From positions 1 to 63,439 of the forward strand of contig NZ_MQVY01000005.1 of NCBI RefSeq assembly GCF_002954385.1: 63,439 nt of DNA, written 5' to 3'. Every line of letters begins with the position of its first letter. The stretch's first letter is position 1. The DNA is from Tenacibaculum sp. SG-28. Lineage in GTDB: Bacteria > Bacteroidota > Bacteroidia > Flavobacteriales > Flavobacteriaceae. A program made the position numbers and the translations under genes. Positions 20,988-30,795 of the stretch are shown here, in pieces. The notes beneath the pieces are model-generated. The model saw only the letters and a list, made by a program, of their open reading frames with translations. It did no database searches and had not been told where the DNA came from.

Positions 20988-21448
20988 AAAAAATAATCTC
21001 AATTAGTATTCTTTTGCTTGTGACTAGTATAACCACCCACTCGCAAAAGAAAAAATATAAAATCGAAAAGTCGCATAGCGAATGGAAAAAAATACTAAGT
21101 AATGAGGCATACTATGTGCTTAGAGAGGCAGGAACCGAAAGGGCATTTACTAGTCCATTCAACAATTTAAAATTGGCAGGAACTTATGTTTGTGCAGCGT
21201 GTAAAACACCCTTATACCGATCGGAGCACAAATATGACTCTGGTTCAGGATGGCCTTCTTTCGATAGGGAAATCGCAGGAAATGTTGAAAAAGATGTCGA
21301 TTATAAAATAGGGTATGCACGAACCGAATTAAAGTGTAATTCTTGTGGTGGACATTTAGGACATGCCTTTAATGATGGCCCGCGGGAAACCACGGGAATG
21401 CGTCATTGTATCAATGGTGTAGCTTTGGAATTCGTTCCAAAAAATTAA
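20984..21448 (+). CDS. msrB: Exported peptide methionine (R)-S-oxide reductase MsrB
   Basis: A 154-residue MsrB reducing methionine-R-sulfoxide in proteins. It begins with a signal peptide (KKIISISILLLVTSITTHSQ), so it acts in the periplasm. The two zinc-binding pairs are CAAC and CNSC; YDSGSGWPSFDR is the substrate-binding block, GHLGHAFNDGP is conserved, and RHCINGVALEF contains the catalytic Cys (the family usually has RFCIN or RYCIN). The N-terminal KIEKSHSEWKKILS matches the start of the MsrB domain. The ATG overlaps the corrected stop of the hydrolase gene by 4 bases, implying coupled translation. No MsrA gene in the window. Confidence 0.95.
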   Translation: MKKIISISILLLVTSITTHSQKKKYKIEKSHSEWKKILSNEAYYVLREAGTERAFTSPFNNLKLAGTYVCAACKTPLYRSEHKYDSGSGWPSFDREIAGNVEKDVDYKIGYARTELKCNSCGGHLGHAFNDGPRETTGMRHCINGVALEFVPKN

Positions 21449-21469
21449 CATGTTATTTAAATATTAGAC

Positions 21470-21489
21470 ATCAAAATTGTAATTTTGAT
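21470..21489. promoter_or_regulatory. Palindrome overlapping a -7 element before a GNAT gene
   Basis: ATCAAAATT (21470-21478), GT, AATTTTGAT (21481-21489): perfect 9-bp arms. The right arm contains TAATTTTG (21480-21487), a Bacteroidetes -7 match, ending only 4 bases before the ATG at 21492. This predicts a leaderless or nearly leaderless transcript with an operator-like site on top of the promoter. No T-run follows, so an msrB terminator is less likely. Confidence 0.45.
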
Positions 21490-21491
21490 TT

Positions 21492-22025
21492 ATGAGAGAA
21501 GTTCTATTTACTTCCGATCGTTTGCTATTTCGAAGTTGGAAAAAGGAAGATTTACAGAATCTAGTAACACTGAATTCGAATCCGTTGGTAATGAAATACT
21601 TCCCTAGGATTCTCCATGAAGAGGATTGCAAAAAATTTCTACATAGCATGCAAAAGCAATTGGAACAAAATAAATTTTGTTACTTTGCTGTAGAAGTTAT
21701 CCAAACCAAGGAATTTATTGGTTTTATTGGTCTATCGAAACAAACCTACCCAATAGACTTTAATCCCTCTGTAGATATCGGCTGGCGATTACACCCGAAA
21801 TTTTGGGGTAAGGGATATGCAACAGAAGGCGCAAAAGCTTGTTTACAATATGGTTTTAACCAAATAAACTTAAAAAAAATTTTGGCTGTTGCACCAATTA
21901 CCAATAAGAACTCTATAGCTGTTATGCAGAAAATAGGAATGCAAAAAGTAAAAGAATTTGAGCATCCTTTACTGTTGGAATATCCAACATTAAAAAACTG
22001 TGTTGTCTATGAAAAAACCATCTGA
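21492..22025 (+). CDS. GNAT family N-acetyltransferase, RimJ/RimL type
   Basis: A 177-residue acetyltransferase. The N-terminal LFTSDRLLFRSWKKEDLQNL is the acceptor-side start common to RimJ/RimL-like proteins. GWRLHPKFWGKGYATEGAKA contains the acetyl-CoA loop (WGKGYATEG), and NSIAVMQKIGM is the later cofactor-contacting helix. No membrane or signal segment. Members acetylate ribosomal protein N-termini, amino sugars or other amines; the target here is unknown. The promoter sits directly against the start codon (see the palindrome feature). Confidence 0.88.
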   Translation: MREVLFTSDRLLFRSWKKEDLQNLVTLNSNPLVMKYFPRILHEEDCKKFLHSMQKQLEQNKFCYFAVEVIQTKEFIGFIGLSKQTYPIDFNPSVDIGWRLHPKFWGKGYATEGAKACLQYGFNQINLKKILAVAPITNKNSIAVMQKIGMQKVKEFEHPLLLEYPTLKNCVVYEKTI

Positions 22026-22386
22026 TTAGTTAGCGAACCTCTATTAATAAAAAAATTACGAGAACTAGGTAAAGGTTTATCTGTTACTATTGCAAAAGAC
22101 AACTCGAATTCTTCGAGTGTATTAGAATAACTCAATGTAAAAAACCTTCGAGTACCTATTCTGGTAAACTGGTTGTTGTGACCTAATAGTTTTTAGAGAA
22201 TTCACATCTCAATTAATTTTTTAAGATCTTTTTACCGCTGCAAAATTTATATGCTTATGAGGTATGGCTTCGGTATACAGATAAAGAACAAATAAATGGC
22301 ATTTTTCGAGGTAAAAAAATAGATTGATTTTGTGCATTCTATTCCATAAAGAGGAATTGAAACCAAAAAAATCCCATCAAAATTCC
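22026..22386. other. Gene-free spacer before ffh, possible decayed coding sequence
   Basis: About 360 bases without a supported gene. Two short stretches look protein-like: about 34 codons directly after the GNAT stop (EPLLIKKLRELGKGLSVTIA) and about 36 codons ending near 22336 (LYAYEVWLRYTDKEQINGIF). Neither has a start codon or a recognisable family. They may be remnants of a decayed gene, or chance. Confidence 0.35.
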
Positions 22387-22394
22387 TATATTTG
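22387..22394 (+). promoter_or_regulatory. -7 element of ffh
   Basis: TATATTTG, an exact match to the favoured Bacteroidetes -7 sequence, 24 bases before the ffh ATG. No TTG at the expected -33 distance. Confidence 0.6.
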
Positions 22395-22418
22395 TGCTTC
22401 CTAAAATGAAGCCGACAC

Positions 22419-23747
22419 ATGTTTAATAATTTAAGCGAAAAGTTAGATAAAGCGTTACATACGCTAAAAGGTCATGGTAAGATAACCGAAGTTAATGTCG
22501 CAGAGACACTTAAAGAGGTTCGAAGAGCACTGTTAGACGCAGATGTTAACTTTAAAATTGCCAAAGATTTTACTAAAAGAGTAAAGGAGAAAGCCATTGG
22601 TCAAGACGTTTTAACAACGTTAAATCCGGGCCAATTAATGGTTAAATTAGTAAAAGATGAGCTAACCGAATTAATGGGTGGTGATTCTGTTGGTATCAAC
22701 TTAGGTGGTTCCCCAACGGTAATTTTAATGTCTGGTTTGCAAGGATCTGGTAAAACTACCTTTTCTGGAAAATTAGCGAATTATCTAAAAACTAAAAAAT
22801 CAAAACAAGTTTTACTTGTAGGATGTGACGTGTATCGTCCTGCAGCGATAAACCAATTACAAGTTGTTGGAGAACAAATTGGTGTAGAAGTATATGCGGA
22901 AGTTGGCAATCAAAACCCAGTAGAAATTTCCACCAATGCCATACAACATGCAAAAGCCAATAGCAAAAATGTGGTTATCATAGATACCGCAGGTCGTTTA
23001 GCAGTGGATGAAGAGATGATGACTGAAATTTCTAACATTCACAAAGCAGTTAACCCACAGGAAACACTATTTGTAGTAGATTCTATGACTGGGCAAGATG
23101 CTGTTAATACCGCTAAAGCCTTCAACGATGTCTTAAACTTTGACGGTGTTGTTTTAACAAAACTTGATGGAGATACGAGAGGTGGTGCTGCTTTATCTAT
23201 AAAGTCTGTTGTGGATAAGCCAATAAAATTTATTGGTACCGGAGAAAAGATGGATGCTGTAGATGTATTCTATCCAGATAGAATGGCAGACCGAATCTTA
23301 GGAATGGGAGATGTCGTGTCTTTAGTAGAAAGAGCGCAAGAACAATACGACGAAAAAGCTGCAAGAGAACTGCAGAAAAAAATTGCGAAAAATCAATTTG
23401 GCTTTGACGATTTCTTGAGCCAAATCCAACAGATTAAAAAAATGGGAAGCATGAAAGATCTTGTTGGTATGATTCCCGGGGCAGGGAAAGCATTGAAAGA
23501 TGTAGATATCGATGATGATGCCTTTAAAGGTATCGAAGCTATAATTCATTCGATGACGCCGGCAGAGCGAAGTTCTCCAAATATTATAAATGCGAGTAGA
23601 AAGAAAAGAATCGCAAAAGGTTCCGGTACTTCGGTACAAGACATCAACCAATTGATGAAACAATTTAATCAAATGAGTAAGATGATGAAGATGATGCAAG
23701 GTGGTGGCGGAAGAAAAATGATGCAAATGATGCGCGGCATGAGATAA
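22419..23747 (+). CDS. ffh: Signal recognition particle protein Ffh
   Basis: SRP54 GTPase that binds signal sequences of nascent membrane proteins with the 4.5S RNA and hands them to FtsY. 442 residues, normal length. The N domain is LDKALHTLKGHGKITEVNV; G1 is MSGLQGSGKTTFSGKLA, followed by VGCDVYRPAAINQL, VVIIDTAGRLAVDEEMM (G3) and TKLDGDTRGGAALS (G4). The M domain is Met-rich with FGFDDFLSQIQQIKKMGSM and ends SKMMKMMQGGGGRKMMQMMR. Own promoter and terminator. The 4.5S RNA gene was not found in the window. Confidence 0.98.
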   Translation: MFNNLSEKLDKALHTLKGHGKITEVNVAETLKEVRRALLDADVNFKIAKDFTKRVKEKAIGQDVLTTLNPGQLMVKLVKDELTELMGGDSVGINLGGSPTVILMSGLQGSGKTTFSGKLANYLKTKKSKQVLLVGCDVYRPAAINQLQVVGEQIGVEVYAEVGNQNPVEISTNAIQHAKANSKNVVIIDTAGRLAVDEEMMTEISNIHKAVNPQETLFVVDSMTGQDAVNTAKAFNDVLNFDGVVLTKLDGDTRGGAALSIKSVVDKPIKFIGTGEKMDAVDVFYPDRMADRILGMGDVVSLVERAQEQYDEKAARELQKKIAKNQFGFDDFLSQIQQIKKMGSMKDLVGMIPGAGKALKDVDIDDDAFKGIEAIIHSMTPAERSSPNIINASRKKRIAKGSGTSVQDINQLMKQFNQMSKMMKMMQGGGGRKMMQMMRGMR

Positions 23748-23752
23748 AATTT

Positions 23753-23782
23753 AAAAAGAGAAGTGTGACCACTTCTCTTTTT
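23753..23782 (+). terminator. Intrinsic terminator after ffh
   Basis: AAAAAGAGAAGTG (23753-23765), loop TGAC, CACTTCTCTTTTT (23770-23782): 13-bp perfect stem ending in a T-run. Confidence 0.9.
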
Positions 23783-23841
23783 ATTTTGACCATATAACAA
23801 TAATATATTCAAACAATAACGCAACAATACAACACACAAAA

Positions 23842-24723
23842 ATGATAGTACTTGACGGTAAAAAGACATCGGCAGATATTAAAGAAGAAATTGCATTAGA
23901 AGTAGCTGAACTGAAAAGAAAAGACAAAAAAGCCCCGCATCTCGCGGCAATAATTGTCGGTAATGACGGTGCCAGTTTAACCTATGTAAACGCCAAGGTG
24001 AAAGCTTGTGAACGTGTAGGTTTTGAATCGACCTTAGTAAGACTTCCGAAAGAAACTACAGAAGAAGAGTTACTCAATGAAATCGCGATTTTAAATGTAG
24101 ACAAAGACATCAACGGCTTTATTGTACAACTGCCGCTTCCCGATCATATCGATGAACATAAGATTTTAATGGCTATTGCTCCAGAAAAAGATGTGGATGG
24201 ATTTCATCCAATGAACGTTGGAAAACTTGCCTTAAATCTACCCACTTTTATCTCTGCAACTCCTTTTGGAATTTTAGAATTATTAGATCGCTACGACATC
24301 GAAACCTCAGGAAAAGATGTAGTTGTTATCGGAAGAAGCCATATTGTTGGTAGCCCGATGAGTATTTTACTCGCTCAAAAAAGAAAAGTTGGAAATGCTA
24401 CCGTAACACTAACCCATAGTAGAACTAAAAATTTAGCGGAAGTAACTAAAAAAGCAGATATCATTGTTGCTGCCCTAGGGATTCCTGAATTTTTAAAGGA
24501 AGATATGGTAAAAGAAGGTGCTGTTATAATTGATGTTGGAATTACACGAGTTGCAGATGCCTCTAAAAAGAATGGGTTTAGACTTGTTGGAGATGTTGAT
24601 TTTAATGGTGTCGCTTCCAAAGCCTCGCATATAACTCCGGTACCAGGAGGAGTTGGGCCAATGACTATAGCCATGCTTTTAAAGAATACCTTACTCGCTT
24701 TGTACCGACAAAACGAATCCTAA
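23842..24723 (+). CDS. folD: Bifunctional methylenetetrahydrofolate dehydrogenase/cyclohydrolase FolD
   Basis: Interconverts methylene-, methenyl- and formyl-tetrahydrofolate with NADP in the cytosol. 293 residues. Conserved blocks are [20 protein letters not shown] (the Tyr-x-x-x-Lys catalytic pair), [46 protein letters not shown] (Rossmann loop) and [17 protein letters not shown] at the C-terminus. It supplies formyl groups that Fmt, also in this window, uses for initiator tRNA. Monocistronic, flanked by terminators. Confidence 0.98.
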   Translation: MIVLDGKKTSADIKEEIALEVAELKRKDKKAPHLAAIIVGNDGASLTYVNAKVKACERVGFESTLVRLPKETTEEELLNEIAILNVDKDINGFIVQLPLPDHIDEHKILMAIAPEKDVDGFHPMNVGKLALNLPTFISATPFGILELLDRYDIETSGKDVVVIGRSHIVGSPMSILLAQKRKVGNATVTLTHSRTKNLAEVTKKADIIVAALGIPEFLKEDMVKEGAVIIDVGITRVADASKKNGFRLVGDVDFNGVASKASHITPVPGGVGPMTIAMLLKNTLLALYRQNES

Positions 24724-24753
24724 TAAAAACGGTTTTATTAATACCCATAATAC

Positions 24754-24785
24754 AAAAAAGACTGCCAATGAGAGCAGTCTTTTTT
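24754..24785. terminator. Terminator between folD and valS (probably bidirectional)
   Basis: AAAAAAGACTGC...GCAGTCTTTTTT with an 8-base loop (24754-24765 and 24774-24785). A-run and T-run on opposite sides let it serve both convergent genes. Confidence 0.85.
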
Positions 24786-24801
24786 ATAGTATACGTTGTG
24801 T

Positions 24802-27440
24802 TTAGGTTAAACTTGCTAAACTATTTTTAATCGTTTCAATTTTCGCAAGTGTATCCGACTCTTTTTTACGTTCTAAAACAATTACTTTTTCTGGAGCATT
24901 ACTTACAAAACGCTCGTTAGAAAGTTTCTTTTGAATCCCTACTAAAAACCCTTCGGCTCTTTTCAATTCTGCTTGTAACTTTGCTACTTCAGCCTCAACA
25001 TCAATATTATCTTGAGAAATTGGGACAAAATACTCATTAGTCTTAACTCTAAAGGAAGCCGCTCCATCCACTTTTTCATTGACGATAGTAATATCGGCAG
25101 TATTGGTTAATTTTTGAATAACCGAGTTAAAATCATCGTCGGTATTTTCACGATTAACTACAGCCAATTCAATAGCTTCCTTAAAAGGTATGTTTTTATC
25201 TTTACGAACCGTTCGAATCCCAGAAATTACAGCAGAAGCAAAATCAAACTTTTCAATGATTTTTTCATCTACTTCTTTTATTTCAGGATATTTTGCAATA
25301 ATTAAAGCGTCCTGAGGAGTTCTTAGAGCCATCGTCTGCCACACCTCCTCAGTGATAAATGGCATAAATGGATGTAAAACTTTAAGGTTTTCCTCAAAAA
25401 TAGCAATTACTTCATCATACGAACGTTTATCGATAGGTTTTTGGTAGGCAGGCTTCACTATTTCGAGTAACCAACCACAAAAATCATCATAAATCAATTT
25501 ATAAATAGCCATTAACGCATCGCTTAAACGATACTTGCTAAAGTGATCTTCAATTTCAGTAAGTGTTTTGGCAAATTTGGCTTTGTACCACTCTAACCCT
25601 AAACGACTAGATTCAGGTTGTTCGATAGTATCGGAAACTTCCCAAATAGAGGTTAGATAAAAAGCACTCCACACTTTATTTCCTAGGCCTTTACCCTGTT
25701 GACAAAGCGCTTCATCAAACATTAAATCATTTCCAGCTGCAGAACTTAGTAACAATCCAACGCGAACACCATCGGCACTGTAATCTTCAATCAATTGTAG
25801 CGCATCCGGAGAATTCCCAAGAGATTTAGACATTTTTCTTCTTTGTTTATCTCTAACTAAACCTGTTAGATACACATTTTCGAAAGGTCTTTGCTCTTTG
25901 TATTCGTATCCGGCGATTATCATACGAGCTACCCAGAAAAATAAAATATCTGGTCCGGTAACTAAATCATTGGTCGGATAGTAGTATTGAATTTCTTTGT
26001 TTTCAGGATTTCTAATACCATCAAAAACACTCATTGGCCATAGCCAAGAAGAAAACCATGTATCCACAACATCAGGGTCTTGCTGCAAATCTTTCAATGC
26101 AAGAGAGGAATTACCCGATTTTTCTCGTGCCAAAGGAAGTGCTTCTTCTTTACTTTCAGCAACCACAAAATCATTTTTACCATCTCCAAAATAATACGCT
26201 GGTATTTGCTGGCCCCACCAAAGCTGTCTTGAGATATTCCAATCTCGAATATTCTCCATCCAATGGCGGTAGGTATTTTCAAACTTTTTAGGAAATAATT
26301 TAACGGCTCCTTCATCACCTAAAACAGCATCTATTGCAGGCTTTGCTAGCTTTTCCATTTTCAAAAACCACTGATCGGATAATCTGGGTTCAATAACTGC
26401 CTTTGTTCTCTCTGAAGTTCCAACTTTGTTGGTATGCTGTTCTATTTTTACTAAATATCCCTTTTCTTCTAACTCTTTAGAAATTTCTTTGCGAACCACA
26501 AAGCGATCTTTTCCCTCATAATGTAGGCCAAAAGAATTTAAAGAGGCATCAGCATTAAAAATATCAATAACCTCTAAATTATGCTTATCCCCCAGAACCT
26601 TATCGTTTTCATCGTGTGCTGGCGTAACCTTTAAACACCCGGTTCCAAATTCGATATCAACATATTCGTCTTCTATGATAGGGATTTCTCTTCCACACAA
26701 AGGAACCACTACTTTTTTTCCCTTTAAATGTGTAAAACGTGGATCAGTTGGATTAATACAAATTGCTGTATCTCCCAAAATTGTTTCTGGCCTTGTAGTG
26801 GCTATGGTTACCTTTTCCTCTGAACCAACGATATCGTATTGTAGGTAGTACAAATTCCCCTGACGTTCTTCATAAATTACCTCTTCATCCGATAAGGTAG
26901 TTTTCGCCTCAGGATCCCAATTTACCATTCGATACCCTCGGTATATAAGACCTTTGTTATACAAGTCTACAAAAACTTTAATCACAGATTCTGAAAGTTC
27001 AGGATCCATTGTAAAAGATGTTCTGTCCCAATCACAAGATGCACCGAGTTTCTTTAGTTGATCTAGAATAATACCACCATATTCATTTTTCCATTCCCAA
27101 GCATGCTTGAGAAACTCATCACGTGTAATACTATTTTTATCGATACCCTGTTCTTTTAACTTGGCAACAACCTTTGCTCGGTAGCAATTGAAGCATGGTC
27201 TGTACCGGGAACCCAACAAGCGTTCTTCCCCTGCAAACGAGCTCTTCGAATTAAAACATCCTGAATGGTGTTGTTTAACATATGTCCCATATGAAGAACT
27301 CCAGTGACATTTGGAGGAGGAATTACTATAGTGTACGGTTCTCTATCATCTACTTCAGAATGGAAGTAATTATGTTGCATCCAATAGTCGTACCATTTCC
27401 CTTCTACTTCTTTTGCGTTATATTTTGATGGAATTTTCAT
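24802..27440 (-). CDS. valS: Valyl-tRNA synthetase (split by one frameshift)
   Basis: Class I aminoacyl-tRNA synthetase charging tRNA-Val; about 879 residues when corrected. The N-terminal part (start 27440, [20 protein letters not shown]) has [20 protein letters not shown] with the HMGH version of HIGH and [10 protein letters not shown], where one base is missing near 27180. The other frame resumes [16 protein letters not shown]. The CP1 editing domain has the conserved [13 protein letters not shown] and VTPAHDEND blocks, and [10 protein letters not shown] is the KMSKS loop. The C-terminal coiled coil ([20 protein letters not shown]) is the ValS tRNA-binding arm. Essential gene, so the break is probably an error. 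Confidence 0.97.
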
Positions 27441-27501
27441 ATGTTTTTACTATATTTAATGGTATAATTAGAAATGAAATTTATATTCAAAATCTAATGC
27501 G

Positions 27502-27509
27502 CAAAAATA
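27502..27509 (-). promoter_or_regulatory. -7 element of valS
   Basis: Minus-strand TATTTTTG, 61 bases before the valS ATG. No clear -33 partner. Confidence 0.4.
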
Positions 27510-27568
27510 CAACTATCTATGAGCTATAGAAAAATAGTTGCTATTTTTTTAGTCTTAAAAAATAATTA

Positions 27569-27576
27569 TAAATTTG
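27569..27576 (+). promoter_or_regulatory. -7 element of the DUF1573 gene
   Basis: TAAATTTG fits TAnnTTTG and lies 35 bases before the ATG at 27612. Its position shows that in-frame codons upstream of 27612 are not translated. Confidence 0.5.
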
Positions 27577-27611
27577 CAATAAGGCATAAACCCCTAAAAA
27601 CACATATCATT

Positions 27612-28022
27612 ATGAAAACATTATTATCATTTGTAGCTATTATTTGCATATCCGTGTCTATAAACGCGCAAGAATTTAAGTTCGAGAAAGAAGTAATAGA
27701 TTACGGAAAAGTAGCTTTAGGATCTGAAGGAAAAAGAGTTTTTGAATTTACCAATGTTGGTGACGAGCCTTTAATTATAAAAGACATTCGATCTACTTGT
27801 GGTTGTACGGTACCTAAGAAACCAGAACAACCAATAATGCCTGGTGCAAAAGGAGAAATTGAGGTATCTTACGACACCAAAAGACCAGGAGGCTTTTCAA
27901 AAGCGATTACTATCATTTCTAATGCTAAAAGTCAAAGAAAGGTTTTAAAAATTAAAGGTTTTATCGCCAAAAATGTAACACCTACGAAAGATAAGAGTTC
28001 GGTTACTGCTGGCAGTATTTAA
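27612..28022 (+). CDS. Exported DUF1573 domain protein
   Basis: 136 residues from the ATG at 27612, chosen because it starts a clean signal peptide (MKTLLSFVAIICISVSINAQ) and lies after a -7 element; the frame is open further up to 27519. The mature protein is a single Ig-like DUF1573 domain: FEKEVIDYGKVALGSEGKRV, FEFTNVGDEPLIIKDIRSTC, GCTVPKKPEQPIMPG and GEIEVSYDTKRPGGFSKAIT. DUF1573 proteins are abundant, small periplasmic or surface proteins in Bacteroidetes with no settled function. Monocistronic with its own terminator. Confidence 0.9.
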   Translation: MKTLLSFVAIICISVSINAQEFKFEKEVIDYGKVALGSEGKRVFEFTNVGDEPLIIKDIRSTCGCTVPKKPEQPIMPGAKGEIEVSYDTKRPGGFSKAITIISNAKSQRKVLKIKGFIAKNVTPTKDKSSVTAGSI

Positions 28023-28043
28023 AAACACCTTTTTACAAAATGC

Positions 28044-28074
28044 AAAAAAACTGAGATTAAAAATCTCAGTTTTT
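28044..28074 (+). terminator. Intrinsic terminator after the DUF1573 gene
   Basis: CTGAGATT (28051-28058), loop AAA, AATCTCAG (28062-28069), preceded by an A-run and followed by TTTTT, so the stem extends with A-T pairs. Confidence 0.9.
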
Positions 28075-28342
28075 GTTTGTATACAGGACAACAAACCATT
28101 CGATTGTAGTAATTCGTCTATAGAAATTAGGTATGGTATAACTTTCAATGCAATACCAAATACCAGCATAATAAACAACAATTAACAATACCTGTATTAC
28201 ACAAAAAGGTTTGGCAACTTCGAAGAAGAGTAAATTACCTCTGTAAATACAACAACAACTTAATTAAAAATTACTGGCTCGGAAATTTGCGAAACATTTT
28301 ATCACATGATAAAAATGTATTGCACGATGATTGAGCGTCAAA

Positions 28343-28380
28343 AAAAAACGTTTGCAATAAAATCCTTGCAAACGTTTTTT
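28343..28380. terminator. Terminator at the end of the exporter operon
   Basis: AAAAAACGTTTGCAA (28343-28357) and TTGCAAACGTTTTTT (28366-28380) form a perfect 15-bp stem with an 8-base loop. On the minus strand it follows the adaptor gene stop by about 28 bases. The rest of the spacer 28075-28342 shows no gene. Confidence 0.9.
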
Positions 28381-28407
28381 ATAGAAAATAAACCTCAAAT
28401 TAATGGT

Positions 28408-29532
28408 TTATTTATCGTCTTCTTTGTCTTCGTTGGAAGCTTTATTCCATATCTTAATTTCATCCTCTGGTGAAATACCTTCCAACACCTCAACATTAAC
28501 ACCATCGGACGTTCCTAATTTAAGTGTTTTCTTTTGAAATTCACCATTACCTTCATCACCTTCTCTTATTTCAACATATGGCTCTTCGGTATTTTTATCA
28601 AAACGTAATAAGGATTCTTTTATTGCTAAAACACTATCTTTCTTTTCCAGTACAATATCCGCATTTGCACTATATCCTGCTCGGATAAAGTACTTGTCAT
28701 CTAGGGTTACATCGGCTTTAATTTTAAATTGTACTGCACCATTTTCTTCGGTTCCTTTCGGTGCTATAAAATTTAATACTGCTGGAAATTTTTTTGATTC
28801 AATAGCTCCTAAAGAAACTTCTATATTCGAACCTCTTACCAACTTACCTACTTCAGACTCGTCTACTTTACCTTCAAAAATCATCTGTGTCATATCTGCG
28901 ACACGCGCTATTGTAGTACCTGCATTGAAATCGTTGGTTTGTGTAACCTGATACCCTTTTTTTACCGGAATTTCAACTACCATTCCTGAGGTTGTTGCTC
29001 TAATACTAGTGTTCGCAGCATTACCCAAACCAGATGTTGTTCCTCTTTTAATGATATCCAAATCCGATTTAGCATTGTATAAACTTTGTCTTGCATTGTT
29101 GTAATTCAATTCGGAATTCTCATATTCCTGTCTTGAAATAACCCCTTTATCAAATAAGCTTTTATTTCTATCAAACTGCACTTTGGCATTATCAAAAGAT
29201 AATTGTGCATTTTTTACAACACCGTTGGCCCTATTCAGGTTAGAAACATTTGGAACTACTCTTACGGTAGCAATTAGATCTCCAGCCTTTACTATAGCTC
29301 CTTCCTCCACTACAATTTTATCTAAAATTCCAGCGATTTGTGGTTTAATTTCAACCTCTTCTAAAGGGATGACTTTACCAGTAGCAACAGCCTTTTTCTC
29401 GATACTTGTTATAAAAGCCTTTTCCGTTTCATAGGTAATTACACTTTTTTTATTTTTTTTGCCTAACCATAATAGAATGACTACAAATAGTATTACTATT
29501 GTTGATAAAATGATTTTTGCTCTTTTACTCAT
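28408..29532 (-). CDS. MacA-like periplasmic adaptor (membrane fusion) protein
   Basis: A 374-residue HlyD/RND-type adaptor that links an inner-membrane ABC exporter to an outer-membrane channel. Residues 5-24 form the single membrane anchor (ILSTIVILFVVILLWLG). The lipoyl half-motifs are KKAVATGKVIPLEEVEIKPQ...EEGAIVKAGDLIATV and the later TSGMVVEIPVKKGYQVT. The long helical hairpin lies between (NGVVKNAQLSFDNAKVQFDR...SDLDIIKRG). A beta-barrel and a membrane-proximal domain follow. The C-terminus is acidic. It is the last gene of the operon, 16 bases after the second permease. Confidence 0.9.
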   Translation of the reverse strand: MSKRAKIILSTIVILFVVILLWLGKKNKKSVITYETEKAFITSIEKKAVATGKVIPLEEVEIKPQIAGILDKIVVEEGAIVKAGDLIATVRVVPNVSNLNRANGVVKNAQLSFDNAKVQFDRNKSLFDKGVISRQEYENSELNYNNARQSLYNAKSDLDIIKRGTTSGLGNAANTSIRATTSGMVVEIPVKKGYQVTQTNDFNAGTTIARVADMTQMIFEGKVDESEVGKLVRGSNIEVSLGAIESKKFPAVLNFIAPKGTEENGAVQFKIKADVTLDDKYFIRAGYSANADIVLEKKDSVLAIKESLLRFDKNTEEPYVEIREGDEGNGEFQKKTLKLGTSDGVNVEVLEGISPEDEIKIWNKASNEDKEDDK

Positions 29533-29548
29533 GATTTGTTAATTAATT

Positions 29549-30793
29549 TTATTCTTCTCTTAGTGCTTCAATTGGTTTAATTATTGTTGCCATATAGGCT
29601 GGTATTAGTCCTATTAAGGTACCTAATATTATAAGTATTGTAAATGCTATCAAGATAATCGGGATATTTACAGTTGGATTTAGTAAAACTGCATCTTCTC
29701 CATTACCTAGGAAAGAATCCATTAAATAGAGGACAACCCCTCCAAAAACAATCCCCAGCATACCCGCTATGGTAGTTAAAAATACCGACTCTAATATAAT
29801 TTGTCTTTTTATACTAATTGGCGTTGCACCGATAGCACGACGAATTCCAATTTCCTTTGTTCGTTCTTTAACGGTTATCAGTAGAATATTACCAATCGCA
29901 AATACACCGGCAATTAAGGTTGCAATACCAACAAACCAAGTTAAAAATTGCATTCCTGTTAAAAAACCAGTAAACTTCGCAATTTGCTCTCCTAAATTAA
30001 CACTTCCGAAAGCTCTTGAATCATCAGGATGCACCTTGTGAAGATTTTTTAGGGTTAGTAAGATATCTTTTTCCATCTGCTTGATATCCACACCTTCATT
30101 TGCAGTAATCATCATCCAATCAATTTTATCCGACCGGTTATACACTTTCTGAAATGTGGTAAATGGAATATATGCCGTATCTCCATCAATATTAATAGTA
30201 CTTGAAGGCTTATAAACACCTACTACTTTATAATTTACATTACTGATTTTTATATATTGACCGATTGGTTTTTCGTTTTTATCGAACAATTGTTTGTAAA
30301 TGTCCTCCGATATTACACAAACTTTGGAATTTTCAAGGATATCATTCTGATTGATGAATCTTCCGTATATTAATGCCTTTTTTTGTACTTGATCTACTTC
30401 CGGATAATCGCCACTTACTTTAAAATCTCCAGACTTGAAACCTTTAACTAACAAGCCCATTGTTTGGTTCCTTGGAGCAAGTAATTTTATTTCATCTTTA
30501 TATTCCGACTTTAAAACATTTATATCTTTAAATGTTAATCTAAATGTTCTGCCTTTTTGAAATCCTTTAAATGGTCTATCAGTAGATTGTGTCCATACGA
30601 AAACACTATTGGTAGCAAAATCACCAAATATACTTTTAAAGTTATTTTCCATACCTCTTGCAGCGCCAAGTAACACCACAAGAATGAAAATACCCCATAA
30701 AACACCAATAATTGTTATACCTGTTCTGAGCTTATTCTTACGAATACTTCCATAAATTTCTTGCCAAGAATCTGAATCAAATAAAAATTTCAT
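29549..30793 (-). CDS. MacB-like ABC transporter permease
   Basis: A 414-residue FtsX/MacB-fold permease with four membrane segments: one near residues 22-44 (GITIIGVLWGIFILVVLLG) and three at the C-terminus. Between them lies the large periplasmic MacB_PCD domain. The conserved cytoplasmic coupling block ERTKEIGIRRAIGATPISIK precedes the third-to-last segment, and the protein ends PAYMATIIKPIEALREE, matching the usual AxxPxxALR tail. No ATPase domain is fused, so it relies on the separate ATPase gene. The partner permease upstream is a paralog. Confidence 0.9.
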   Translation of the reverse strand: MKFLFDSDSWQEIYGSIRKNKLRTGITIIGVLWGIFILVVLLGAARGMENNFKSIFGDFATNSVFVWTQSTDRPFKGFQKGRTFRLTFKDINVLKSEYKDEIKLLAPRNQTMGLLVKGFKSGDFKVSGDYPEVDQVQKKALIYGRFINQNDILENSKVCVISEDIYKQLFDKNEKPIGQYIKISNVNYKVVGVYKPSSTINIDGDTAYIPFTTFQKVYNRSDKIDWMMITANEGVDIKQMEKDILLTLKNLHKVHPDDSRAFGSVNLGEQIAKFTGFLTGMQFLTWFVGIATLIAGVFAIGNILLITVKERTKEIGIRRAIGATPISIKRQIILESVFLTTIAGMLGIVFGGVVLYLMDSFLGNGEDAVLLNPTVNIPIILIAFTILIILGTLIGLIPAYMATIIKPIEALREE

Positions 30794-30795
30794 AG

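Noticed and set aside
18553..28220. Similar 20-base strings at 18553-18573 and 28199-28220 (ACACAAAAGGTTGGGTAACTT type)
   Set aside because: Only two imperfect copies in AT-rich spacers without terminal repeats or a transposase; probably chance.
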